The position numbers and the translations under genes were made by a program. DNA of 12,642 nt from SIG603 sp964369215 (GTDB lineage: Bacteria; Bacillota; Clostridia; Oscillospirales; Acutalibacteraceae), in NCBI GenBank assembly GCA_964369215.1, contig CAYJEZ010000073.1:1-12642 (forward strand), written 5' to 3'. Positions 1-7,277 of this stretch are shown here, piece by piece; position 1 is the stretch's first letter; each line of letters begins with the position of its first letter. The notes beneath the pieces are model-generated. The model searched no databases. It saw nothing but the letters and a program-made list of their open reading frames with translations, and was not told where the DNA came from.

Positions 1-703
1 TTTTGTTATCCCAGCTAATTGGATTTCCACGACCGTCTGTTTGGCCTTGGAACTCAGGGTCTAGTAGTCTACCTAATTTCTCAAAAGAAGTACCTACAAC
101 GTAATCTACCTCGTAGTTGTCCATTAAGTAAAGTGTTAAGTCAAGAGCATGTGTACCGATATCGATAAGTGGTCCGCCACCTTGTTTTGATTTGTCTGTA
201 AATACGCCCCAAGTAGGAACACCACGACGACGAAGGTATGCAGCCTCTGCATAATAAGCATCTCCGATATGACCATCTTCAATAACTTTTTTAGCAATTT
301 TGTTTTGACCAAAATGGCGATATTGATAACCAATTGTCAACATTTTGCCTGTTTTGTCGCGTGCTTCTAACATTCTTTTTGCATCAGCTGTTGTAGCTGC
401 CATTGGTTTCTCGCAAAGAACATGTTTGCCAGCCTCTAAAGCAGCAACTGTAATCTCGCTATGAGAAACGTTTGGTGTAAGAACGTGAACTGCATCGATT
501 GTAGGGTCAGCTAAAAGCTCTTTATAATCTGTGTAAGCTTTAGCATCTGCACTACCATACTCTTTTACTGCTTTCTCAGCTCTTTCAATAATTAAGTCGC
601 AGAATGCAACCATATCTACGCCTTCATTTTCTTTAACTCCCGGAAAGTGTTTGCCATTAGCAATACCACCGCATCCGATAAAACCTATTCTAACATTTGC
701 CAT
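1..703 (-). CDS. Gfo/Idh/MocA family NAD(P)-dependent oxidoreductase, C-terminus beyond the window
   Basis: This is the N-terminal 234 residues of a probable sugar or polyol dehydrogenase; the end lies off the left edge. Translation starts MANVRIGFIGCGGIANGKHF, a Rossmann dinucleotide-binding loop (GCGGIA, residues 10-15). The family's EKP motif is at 98-100, with K99 the expected catalytic lysine. A second motif, GGGPLIDIGTH, ends at H185, with D181 and H185 matching the conserved Asp/His pair that binds or deprotonates substrate. The start is fixed by an AGGAGGAG ribosome site 6 bases upstream. It is transcribed away from proS, with its own promoter candidate in the 239-base gap. Members act on many substrates (myo-inositol, glucose-fructose, scyllo-inosamine and others), and sequence alone does not choose one. 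Family assignment is secure; substrate is unknown. Confidence 0.93.
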   Translation of the reverse strand, partial: MANVRIGFIGCGGIANGKHFPGVKENEGVDMVAFCDLIIERAEKAVKEYGSADAKAYTDYKELLADPTIDAVHVLTPNVSHSEITVAALEAGKHVLCEKPMAATTADAKRMLEARDKTGKMLTIGYQYRHFGQNKIAKKVIEDGHIGDAYYAEAAYLRRRGVPTWGVFTDKSKQGGGPLIDIGTHALDLTLYLMDNYEVDYVVGTSFEKLGRLLDPEFQGQTDGRGNPISWDNK

Positions 704-731
704 TGGAATCTCCTCCTAAATTTTTGAGTTT

Positions 732-747
732 CAAGCACTAATGCTTG
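732..747. promoter_or_regulatory. Small dyad in the oxidoreductase leader
   Basis: CAAGCA (732-737) and TGCTTG (742-747) form a perfect 6-bp inverted repeat around a 4-base loop. It lies just downstream of the predicted start point of the oxidoreductase transcript. This is a usual place for an operator bound by a LacI/GalR or similar repressor, but it could also be a minor leader hairpin or part of the proS 3' end. No regulator is visible nearby. Confidence 0.3.
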
Positions 748-756
748 TCTGAATTC

Positions 757-785
757 ATTTTATACTATTTCTAAAAAAAAGTAAA
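757..785 (-). promoter_or_regulatory. Candidate sigma-A promoter for the oxidoreductase gene
   Basis: Reading the minus strand, a -35-like TTTACT (780-785) and a -10-like TAAAAT (757-762) are separated by 17 bases. Transcription would begin near 750, giving a leader of roughly 45 bases before the ATG at 703. The -35 matches consensus only moderately. Assignment is by inspection. Confidence 0.45.
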
Positions 786-942
786 GGGTTTTATATAAAA
801 AACACTAAATTCATAATTAGTACATTAAACATTAGCAAGCGGATGTTTTTACTAAACAATTATACAGATACCAATTTATTAATAACTAATAAATTAAGGT
901 AATAAAGCAGTCAAATATTAATTGTTTTGCAACTTAGAAAAA

Positions 943-2382
943 TCAATATTGTTTGCCCCAATAAACCATGTGTTCTGCTTTTTTACCGCAGCAAACGCAA
1001 GTGTCAGCTAAATTCTCTTCCTCAAAAGGAATACAACGAGATTTTACACCGTTTGTTAGGTCTTTTAACTCTTCTTCACAAGCTGAGTCTCCACACCACA
1101 TCGCTTTTATAAACCCAGGTGTCTCTTCTGCTATTTTCACAAACTCTTCTTTTGTTGTTGCTACAAAAGTTTTGTTAGTTAAATTCTCAAGCGCTCTGCT
1201 GTACATGTCGTTATGAATTTGTAAAAGCAACTTATCTATTTCTTCCTCTAAATTCTCAAGGCTAACAAAGGCTTTCTCTCTTGTGTCACGCCTTACTAAA
1301 ACGCATTGATTATTTTCAATATCTTTAGGACCCATTTCAAGCCTTAGCGGAACACCTAGCATTTCATATTGGCTAAATTTCCAACCTGGTGAATTGTCGC
1401 TATCGTCTAATTTAACTCTATATTTGTCTTCTAGTCTCTCTTTTAATGCATTGCAAGCACTAAGCACGCCCTCTTTTTGCATAGCAATTGGTAAAAGAGC
1501 TATTTGAATAGGGGCAAGTTTTGGAGGCATTATTAAGCCGTTGTCGTCTCCGTGAACCATTATTACTGCACCAATCATTCTAGAGCTTACACCCCAAGAG
1601 GTTTGATGAGGATGCTTAATTGTATTGTCTCTGCCTGTAAAGGTAATGTCAAAGCTTTTAGAAAAACCGTCGCCAAAATAGTGTGAAGTACCACCTTGTA
1701 GAGCAACACCATTATGCATCATAGGCTCTATAGTATAAGTAGAAATAGCACCTGCAAACTTCTCTTTTTCTGTTTTTAAGCCGATTACCGCAGGAATAGC
1801 CAAGAAATCTCTGTAAAAATCGTTGTATATATGAAGTATTTTCAAGGTCTCTTCAATAGCTTCTTCTTTTGTTTCATGCATTGTGTGTCCTTCTTGCCAT
1901 AAAAACTCAGAGGTTCTTAAAAACGGTCTTGTGGTCTTCTCCCAACGCATTACAGAGCACCACTGATTGTAAAGCTTTGGTAGGTCTCTGTAAGATTGAA
2001 TTATTTTTTGGTAGTGCTCGCAAAAAAGAACCTCGCTTGTAGGTCTAATGCATAGTCTCTCGCTAAGTTCTTCACTTCCGCCTTGTGTAACCCATGCAAC
2101 CTCAGGGGCAAAACCCTCTACATGGTCTTTTTCTTTTTGAAGCAAGCTCTCAGGAATAAGCATAGGCATACATACATTCTCATGCCCTGTCTTTTTAAAT
2201 CTTTTGTCTAAATCTTTTTGCATGTTCTCCCAAATTGCATATCCGTAAGGCTGAAATATCATACAACCTTTAACTCCTGAGTAATCCATAAGTTTTGCTT
2301 TTTTCACAATATCTGTATACCATTGTGAGAAGTCTACGTCCATAGAGGTAATATCTTCAACCATTTTTTTATTTTTAGCCAT
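943..2382 (-). CDS. proS: Prolyl-tRNA synthetase, archaeal/eukaryal-type (short form)
   Basis: Class II aminoacyl-tRNA synthetase that charges tRNA-Pro with proline in the cytoplasm. At 479 residues it has no editing (INS) domain between motifs 2 and 3, which marks the archaeal/eukaryal-type enzyme rather than the longer bacterial form. Visible motifs are RPTSE at 113-117, motif 2 around RWEKTTRPFLRTSEF (146-160) and motif 3 at GVSSRMIGA (264-272). The C-terminal zinc domain keeps a CX4C...CX2C pattern (C430, C435, C462, C465), and the protein ends in the conserved tyrosine (WGKQY). The Shine-Dalgarno AAGGA sits a rather long 13 bases before the ATG, but no better start is present. No T-box antiterminator was seen in the short leader. 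Archaeal-type ProRS is common in Clostridia and Bacteroidetes, so its presence does not itself indicate recent transfer. Confidence 0.97.
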   Translation of the reverse strand: MAKNKKMVEDITSMDVDFSQWYTDIVKKAKLMDYSGVKGCMIFQPYGYAIWENMQKDLDKRFKKTGHENVCMPMLIPESLLQKEKDHVEGFAPEVAWVTQGGSEELSERLCIRPTSEVLFCEHYQKIIQSYRDLPKLYNQWCSVMRWEKTTRPFLRTSEFLWQEGHTMHETKEEAIEETLKILHIYNDFYRDFLAIPAVIGLKTEKEKFAGAISTYTIEPMMHNGVALQGGTSHYFGDGFSKSFDITFTGRDNTIKHPHQTSWGVSSRMIGAVIMVHGDDNGLIMPPKLAPIQIALLPIAMQKEGVLSACNALKERLEDKYRVKLDDSDNSPGWKFSQYEMLGVPLRLEMGPKDIENNQCVLVRRDTREKAFVSLENLEEEIDKLLLQIHNDMYSRALENLTNKTFVATTKEEFVKIAEETPGFIKAMWCGDSACEEELKDLTNGVKSRCIPFEEENLADTCVCCGKKAEHMVYWGKQY

Positions 2383-2427
2383 AATATGTTCTTAATCCTT
2401 TCTTAATTTAAGGTAAATAATATTACA

Positions 2428-2456
2428 ATTATATTATGTTTGTATTAAATTTGCAA
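2428..2456 (-). promoter_or_regulatory. Predicted proS promoter
   Basis: On the minus strand a -35-like TTGCAA (2451-2456) and a perfect -10 TATAAT (2428-2433) are 17 bases apart. Transcription would start near 2420, leaving a leader of only about 40 bases before proS. That is too short for a T-box, so tRNA-dependent attenuation is unlikely if this is the main promoter. Confidence 0.7.
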
Positions 2457-2735
2457 GTTAAATATATTTACTTTTTTTAGTTAGCATATTGGGCTTATAA
2501 AAATAAAATTAGTGATATTAATTCTATAATTTGACAAAAATATTAGTAATAATAAGCTATAATAGTAAAACTAACCTCTTTTTTTAGACAAAAATGTATA
2601 AGGTATATTGAATTATTAATTATTAATTCATAATAAATATGATATACTTGTAAAATTCTTGTAATGACATATATTTATTTTATATAAATTATTAGTGAAT
2701 TATATGAATAAATTGAATAAGTTATATAAAAAAGC

Positions 2736-2764
2736 TTGAATTTTTATTCATGATGTGATATTAT
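2736..2764 (+). promoter_or_regulatory. Predicted promoter of the glgBCD operon
   Basis: TTGAAT (2736-2741) and TATTAT (2759-2764) are spaced by exactly 17 bases, a good match to a sigma-A promoter. Transcription would begin near 2771, giving a leader of roughly 100 bases before the glgB ATG. No clear catabolite-control (cre) site or terminator-like hairpin was recognised in this leader. Confidence 0.6.
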
Positions 2765-2874
2765 GTTAGCATAAAATAATTATCTCTTTGTTGATTATGT
2801 ACATATAAGCCAATTTTTACGCAGTTAAAACGGTAAGTTGTATTAAAAATAAGAGTAACGAAAGGGTGGGGTAT

Positions 2875-4788
2875 ATGCAAGAAGGAACTGCAAAAATAAT
2901 GTATGATAAATTTTGCGCAGGAAAAGACAGCTTAGCATATGAATACATGGGGGTACACAGTGCTGTGTACAAAGGCAAAGAATGTATAGTCGCAAGGGTT
3001 TGGGCTCCTACTGCTAAGTCGGTTTCATTCGTAGGAGATTTTTGTAAATGGGATAACAATGCTTACCCTATGCTTAATATAGGTGAGGGAGTTTGGGAGA
3101 CTTACGCAGAGCTTGACATGGATGAATTCGACAGCTATAAATTTCATGTTGTTTCAAAAGACGGAAAGCCTTGTTACAAGTCAGACCCATACGCTTTCCA
3201 CTCTGAAACAAGGCCAGCAACCGCGTCAAAATTTTACGACATTAAAGGATTTAATTGGACAGACGAGAACTGGACAGAAAAGTTAAAGGCAAAATCTCAC
3301 CTTGAGAGCCCTGTTAATATATACGAGGTGCATGCTGGGTCTTGGAGACAATACGAAAATGGTGAGCATTTTTCTTACACAAAACTAAAAGAAGAGCTTA
3401 TACCTTATGTAAAAGAAATGGGTTACACTCATATTGAGTTTATGCCGCTTACAGAGTACCCTTACGACAGGTCTTGGGGATACCAAGTAACAGGATATTT
3501 TTGCCCTACATCAAGGTACGGCACACCTAAAGAGTTTATGGAGTTTGTAAACGAGTGCCACAACCAAGACATAGGCATTATTATGGACTGGGTACCAGCG
3601 CATTTTCCTAGAGACGAGTCTGGTTTAGCAAGATTTGACGGCACACCTTGCTATGAGTACGCAGACACAAGAAAAGGTGAGCACAAAGAGTGGGGTACAT
3701 TAGTTTTTGACTACAGCAGAAGAGAAGTTATAAACTTTTTGTTATCTAGTGCTAACTTTTGGATAAAGGAATACCATATTGACGGCTTAAGAGTAGACGC
3801 GGTAGCTTCTATGTTATATTTAGACTATTGCAGAGAAGACGGACAATGGGTAAGAAACAAATATGGTGACAGAGGCAATTTAGAGGCTGTTGACTTTATG
3901 AAAGCTTTAAACGAGGCTGTTTTCGCTCAAAACCCTGAGGTTATGATGATAGCCGAGGAGTCTACCTCTTGGGAGAATGTTACAAAGCCTACTTATATGG
4001 GTGGCTTAGGCTACAACTATAAATGGAATATGGGTTGGATGAATGACATGCTTGAATATATGTCTTTAGACCCAATATATAGAAAATCTAATCATAATAA
4101 GCTTACTTTCTCGTTTTTCTACGCTTTTTCAGAGAATTACGTACTGCCTATTTCTCATGACGAGGTTGTGTACGGAAAATCTTCGTTATTTAATAAAATG
4201 TACGGAAACACTGAGGAAGAAAGGCACGATGCGTTTAGATGTTTTATGACATATATGATGGCTCACCCTGGTAAAAAGCTTCAATTTATGGGTATTGAAC
4301 TTGCTCAAAAAGACGAGTGGAATTTTGGGGAGGAGCTTCAATGGGGACTGCTTTATTTTGACGAGCATAAGAGAGCACAGCACTTTATTAAAACACTAAA
4401 TCATTTTTATATAAACAGTCCAGAGCTTTGGGAGATAGACTTCAATTGGGAGGGCTTCTCTTGGATATCTAGCGACGACAGTGACCAAAGCGTAATTGCA
4501 TTTAGACGTTTTGATAAAGAGAAAAACGAAATTATAGTAGTGTGTAACTTTTTACCTGTTAAAAGAGATAATTATATGATAGGTATACCTTTTAAAGGGG
4601 AGTATGAAGAAATTTTCTCGACAGACAGAGAAGATTTTGGCGGGCAAGGAATTAGAAATGGTGTAATGCATAGTATTGATGTAGATAACCACGGATTTGA
4701 GCAAAGCTTAAGCCTTACCTTACCTGCAAGCTCGGCTTTATACATTAAGTGTGTAAGACGAGATGATATTGATAGCAATGAAAATTGA
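2875..4788 (+). CDS. glgB: 1,4-alpha-glucan branching enzyme
   Basis: Cleaves alpha-1,4 glucan chains and rejoins them as alpha-1,6 branches during glycogen synthesis in the cytoplasm. An N-terminal CBM48-type beta domain (about residues 24-110, with VARVWAPTAKSVSFVGDF) precedes the GH13 barrel, which begins near VNIYEVHAGSW at 147. The GH13 motifs are intact: DWVPAHF (238-244), GLRVDAV with nucleophile D308, AEEST with acid/base E361, and ISHDE with H428 and D429. A C-terminal beta domain follows. At 637 residues it is normal length for forms lacking the extra N1 domain. I prefer the ATG at 2875 over an in-frame GTG at 2866, because the purine-rich AAAGGGTGGGG lies just before the ATG and overlaps the GTG. 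First gene of the operon; glgC follows after 22 bases. Confidence 0.97.
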   Translation: MQEGTAKIMYDKFCAGKDSLAYEYMGVHSAVYKGKECIVARVWAPTAKSVSFVGDFCKWDNNAYPMLNIGEGVWETYAELDMDEFDSYKFHVVSKDGKPCYKSDPYAFHSETRPATASKFYDIKGFNWTDENWTEKLKAKSHLESPVNIYEVHAGSWRQYENGEHFSYTKLKEELIPYVKEMGYTHIEFMPLTEYPYDRSWGYQVTGYFCPTSRYGTPKEFMEFVNECHNQDIGIIMDWVPAHFPRDESGLARFDGTPCYEYADTRKGEHKEWGTLVFDYSRREVINFLLSSANFWIKEYHIDGLRVDAVASMLYLDYCREDGQWVRNKYGDRGNLEAVDFMKALNEAVFAQNPEVMMIAEESTSWENVTKPTYMGGLGYNYKWNMGWMNDMLEYMSLDPIYRKSNHNKLTFSFFYAFSENYVLPISHDEVVYGKSSLFNKMYGNTEEERHDAFRCFMTYMMAHPGKKLQFMGIELAQKDEWNFGEELQWGLLYFDEHKRAQHFIKTLNHFYINSPELWEIDFNWEGFSWISSDDSDQSVIAFRRFDKEKNEIIVVCNFLPVKRDNYMIGIPFKGEYEEIFSTDREDFGGQGIRNGVMHSIDVDNHGFEQSLSLTLPASSALYIKCVRRDDIDSNEN

Positions 4789-4810
4789 GAATAAATAGGA
4801 GGAATAAAAC

Positions 4811-6016
4811 ATGTTGCCAAAACAAGAAGTAGTAGCCATGCTTTTGGCGGGAGGACAAGGTAGTAGACTTGGAGTTCTTACAAAAAAGCTAGCAAAACCT
4901 GCAGTGCCATTTGGTGCAAAGTATAGAATTATTGATTTTCCACTTTCAAACTGTGTTAATTCAGGAATAGAGACAGTAGGTGTTTTAACACAATATCAAC
5001 CACTTGAGCTTAACGAGTACATAGGAAGTGGACAACCTTGGGACTTAGACAGTGCAACAGCCGGCGTGCACGTACTGCCACCATACCAAAAAAACAAGGG
5101 TTATGACTGGTATAAAGGAACAGCAAACGCTATTTTTCAAAACATACATTTTATTGAAAGATACGACCCTGAGTACGTAGTTGTACTATCAGGTGACCAT
5201 ATATATAAAATGGATTACTCACATATGATAGAGTATCATAAAGAAAAAGAAGCAGACTGCACAATAGCTGTAATAGATGTACCTATTGCAGAGGCGTCTA
5301 GGTTTGGTATATTAAACACTAATGAAGACAACTCTATTTACGAGTTTGAAGAGAAACCGAAAAAACCAAAAAGCACAAATGCATCTATGGGTATTTATGT
5401 TTTTACATGGAAAAAGCTTAAGTATTACCTAGAAAAGGACGACGAGACAAAGGGCTCTAGCAATGACTTTGGTAAAAATGTTTTACCAGATATGCTAGAA
5501 AATGGCGAGCGTATGTTTGCTTACAACTTTGATGGATATTGGAAAGATGTTGGAACTATTGAAAGCTTGTGGGAGTCTAATATGGACTTGCTTGGCAATG
5601 AAAAAGGCTTTGATTTAGGTGCAGAAAACTGGAGAATTTATGCAAGAACTCCTGTTATGCCTCCACACTATGTGGGCTCTAAAGCTGTAGTGCAAAACTC
5701 TATTATAGGCGAGGGAACTAATATATATGGCGACCTAGAGCAATCTATAATATCTGCAGGGGTAACAATAGAGAAAGATGCAAAAGTTACCGCATCTATT
5801 ATAATGCCAGGTGCAGTTATTAAAGCAGGAGCAGTTGTAAAATATGCAATTATAGGTGAAGATGCTGTAATTGGGGAGAATGCAATTATTGGAGAGGCAT
5901 CTGAAAAAGCTACTAATTTAGAGACTTGGGGACTTGCTGTTGTAGGACCAAACTGCGTTATTGAAGACGGAAAAGTAGTGTTGCCTAAAGAGATGATAGA
6001 CGAGGAAGAGGTGTAA
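4811..6016 (+). CDS. glgC: Glucose-1-phosphate adenylyltransferase, catalytic subunit
   Basis: Makes ADP-glucose and pyrophosphate from ATP and glucose-1-phosphate, the committed and normally allosterically controlled step of glycogen synthesis. The 401-residue protein has the nucleotide loop LLAGGQGSRLG (11-21). R19 and K29 occupy catalytic-loop positions, and K26 aligns with the fructose-1,6-bisphosphate-site lysine K39 of the E. coli enzyme. It also has the metal-binding GDHIYKMDY (128-136, D129) and the glucose-1-phosphate motif EEKP (180-183, K182). The C-terminal part is a left-handed beta-helix of hexapeptide repeats (IIGEGTNIYGDLEQSIISAG and similar). A strong AGGAGG ribosome site lies about 9 bases before the ATG. 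It follows glgB by 22 bases and precedes glgD by 2 bases, so the three are surely cotranscribed. All expected active-site residues are present. Confidence 0.97.
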   Translation: MLPKQEVVAMLLAGGQGSRLGVLTKKLAKPAVPFGAKYRIIDFPLSNCVNSGIETVGVLTQYQPLELNEYIGSGQPWDLDSATAGVHVLPPYQKNKGYDWYKGTANAIFQNIHFIERYDPEYVVVLSGDHIYKMDYSHMIEYHKEKEADCTIAVIDVPIAEASRFGILNTNEDNSIYEFEEKPKKPKSTNASMGIYVFTWKKLKYYLEKDDETKGSSNDFGKNVLPDMLENGERMFAYNFDGYWKDVGTIESLWESNMDLLGNEKGFDLGAENWRIYARTPVMPPHYVGSKAVVQNSIIGEGTNIYGDLEQSIISAGVTIEKDAKVTASIIMPGAVIKAGAVVKYAIIGEDAVIGENAIIGEASEKATNLETWGLAVVGPNCVIEDGKVVLPKEMIDEEEV

Positions 6017-6018
6017 TT

Positions 6019-7131
6019 ATGAGAGGAAATAATATGCTTGGTATTCTTTTTGCGTATATTAACGAGGAGAGAGTGCCCGAGCTTACAAAACAAAGGGTTA
6101 TGGCTTCTGTTCCTTTTGGAGGAAGATATAGACTAGTCGACTTCCCTTTATCTAATATGGTTAACTCAGGAATAAACAATGTAGGCGTTATTACCGAGAG
6201 AAATTATCAGTCTTTAATGGACCACTTAGGTTCTGGTAAGGCTTGGGATTTATCAAGAAAAAGAGAGGGTTTATTTTTACTACCTCCTTTTGATGCAGAC
6301 CATTCAAGAAATGACGGAAAAGTAGAGTCTTTAGACTCTGTTAGAAGATTTATACAAAACGCTCAAGAGCAATACATAGTTCTTTCAGACTGCGACACTA
6401 TATGCAATATCAATTATAGAAAAGCACTTGCTTTTCATATTGAAAAAGAGTCTGACATAACAGTAATTTACCGCAAAGGCGACAGCCCAAGAGACGTAAG
6501 AACAGGTGTTTATACAGTAGACGACGACGGAAGAGTAACAAAGTTTAACTCAGTTGTAAAAGGCGTTATAGACCAAAACATAAGCATGGGAATGTTTATT
6601 ATTGAGAAAAAGAAACTTTTAGATTTAATTGAGACTTGCATGGCTGAAAACATTTTAGACTTTGACCGCTCTGTAATGTTTAAGTGTGTTGAGACTATGA
6701 AAGTTTGTGCTTATGAGTTTAAAGGCACCGCTTACCAAATAATTGACCCTACTGTTTATTACCAAGCAAATATGGCTTTAATGGACGAGAACTTAAGAAA
6801 AGAGCTATTTAACCATCAAAGACCTATTTACACAAAGGTAAGAGACGACGTGCCAACAAGATACGGCTTAGAGTCAAAAGTTTCTAACTCTATTGTGGCT
6901 AGTGGCTGTGTTATTGAGGGAGAAGTTGAAAACTGCATACTTTTCAGAGGTGTAAAAGTTGGCAAAGGTGCAGTTATTAAAAACAGTGTTATAATGCAAG
7001 ATAACATTATTGGAGAATATGCAAAACTAGATTATATTGTAACCGACAAAAACGTTATTGTTGAGGCAGGCAGACATTTAGTAGGCTCTCCTCGATATGG
7101 AATGTATATAAACAAAGGCAGTATAGTTTAA
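6019..7131 (+). CDS. glgD: GlgD, degenerate (regulatory) subunit of ADP-glucose pyrophosphorylase
   Basis: Paralogue of GlgC found beside it in many Firmicutes; in characterised Bacillus-group enzymes it forms a heteromer and raises GlgC activity rather than acting alone. The 370-residue protein keeps the fold, for example SVPFGGRYRLVDFPLSNMVN (30-49) and the C-terminal hexapeptide beta-helix. It has lost catalytic features: the GG of the nucleotide loop is replaced by YI (13-14), the lysine of the KP motif is M28, the GDH metal motif reads DCD (124-126), and no EKP motif is present. The start is 2 bases after glgC, with GAGGTG upstream. An alternative ATG at 6034, preceded by AGAGGA, would shorten it by five residues. 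The MRGNNMLGILFA beginning resembles homologues as I recall them, so I keep 6019. Confidence 0.94.
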   Translation: MRGNNMLGILFAYINEERVPELTKQRVMASVPFGGRYRLVDFPLSNMVNSGINNVGVITERNYQSLMDHLGSGKAWDLSRKREGLFLLPPFDADHSRNDGKVESLDSVRRFIQNAQEQYIVLSDCDTICNINYRKALAFHIEKESDITVIYRKGDSPRDVRTGVYTVDDDGRVTKFNSVVKGVIDQNISMGMFIIEKKKLLDLIETCMAENILDFDRSVMFKCVETMKVCAYEFKGTAYQIIDPTVYYQANMALMDENLRKELFNHQRPIYTKVRDDVPTRYGLESKVSNSIVASGCVIEGEVENCILFRGVKVGKGAVIKNSVIMQDNIIGEYAKLDYIVTDKNVIVEAGRHLVGSPRYGMYINKGSIV

Positions 7132-7277
7132 AGGGCTTTTGTTCTTAAAATGAAATAAATATTAAGTTTATTCTTTCTTCTACACTTTGGTATAAAAGCA
7201 AGAATATGCTCCTATTATTATGGTAGTATTAATTCATTTTAGTATAAGAGCACCCTTATAATGAAAGGATGGATAAA
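7132..7277 (+). promoter_or_regulatory. glgD-glgA gap, possible internal promoter region
   Basis: This 146-base AT-rich gap contrasts with the tight spacing elsewhere in the operon. It carries two near-identical 11-base words, GTATAAAAGCA (7190-7200) and GTATAAGAGCA (7242-7252), each resembling a -10 box, but neither has a convincing -35. A 9-bp inverted repeat, TAAAATGAA (7146-7154) with TTCATTTTA (7233-7241), could bring the ends together. Whether glgA has its own promoter, or the gap is an mRNA-processing or attenuation site, cannot be decided by eye. Confidence 0.3.

Larger units (their letters stand above)
2383..2874. other. AT-rich divergent intergenic region between proS and glgB
   Basis: These 492 bases separate two divergent genes. 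They hold the proS promoter (2428-2456) on the minus strand and a glgB promoter candidate (2736-2764) on the plus strand. Between them (about 2460-2735) is very AT-rich sequence with no open reading frame of coding character, no RNA gene and no recognisable riboswitch core. Such DNA is often intrinsically bent or bound by nucleoid proteins, which is inference only. Confidence 0.6.

Noticed and set aside
873..895. AATTTATTA/TAATAAATT inverted repeat after proS as its terminator
   Set aside because: The 9-bp stem is entirely A-T with no T-run clearly following on the minus strand, in a region where such pairing arises easily by chance.
2383..2500. T-box leader upstream of proS
   Set aside because: No TGGNACCGCG-like antiterminator sequence is present and the predicted promoter leaves a leader of only about 40 bases.
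2825..2838. CcpA cre-like sequence TTAAAACGGTAAGT in the glgB leader
   Set aside because: It misses the conserved TG and CA ends of the cre consensus, so catabolite control cannot be claimed from it.
5668..6093. 141-codon open frame on the minus strand opposite the end of glgC
   Set aside because: It is a low-complexity Ile/Ala/Pro/Ser-rich shadow of the hexapeptide-repeat coding region of glgC, with no ribosome site.
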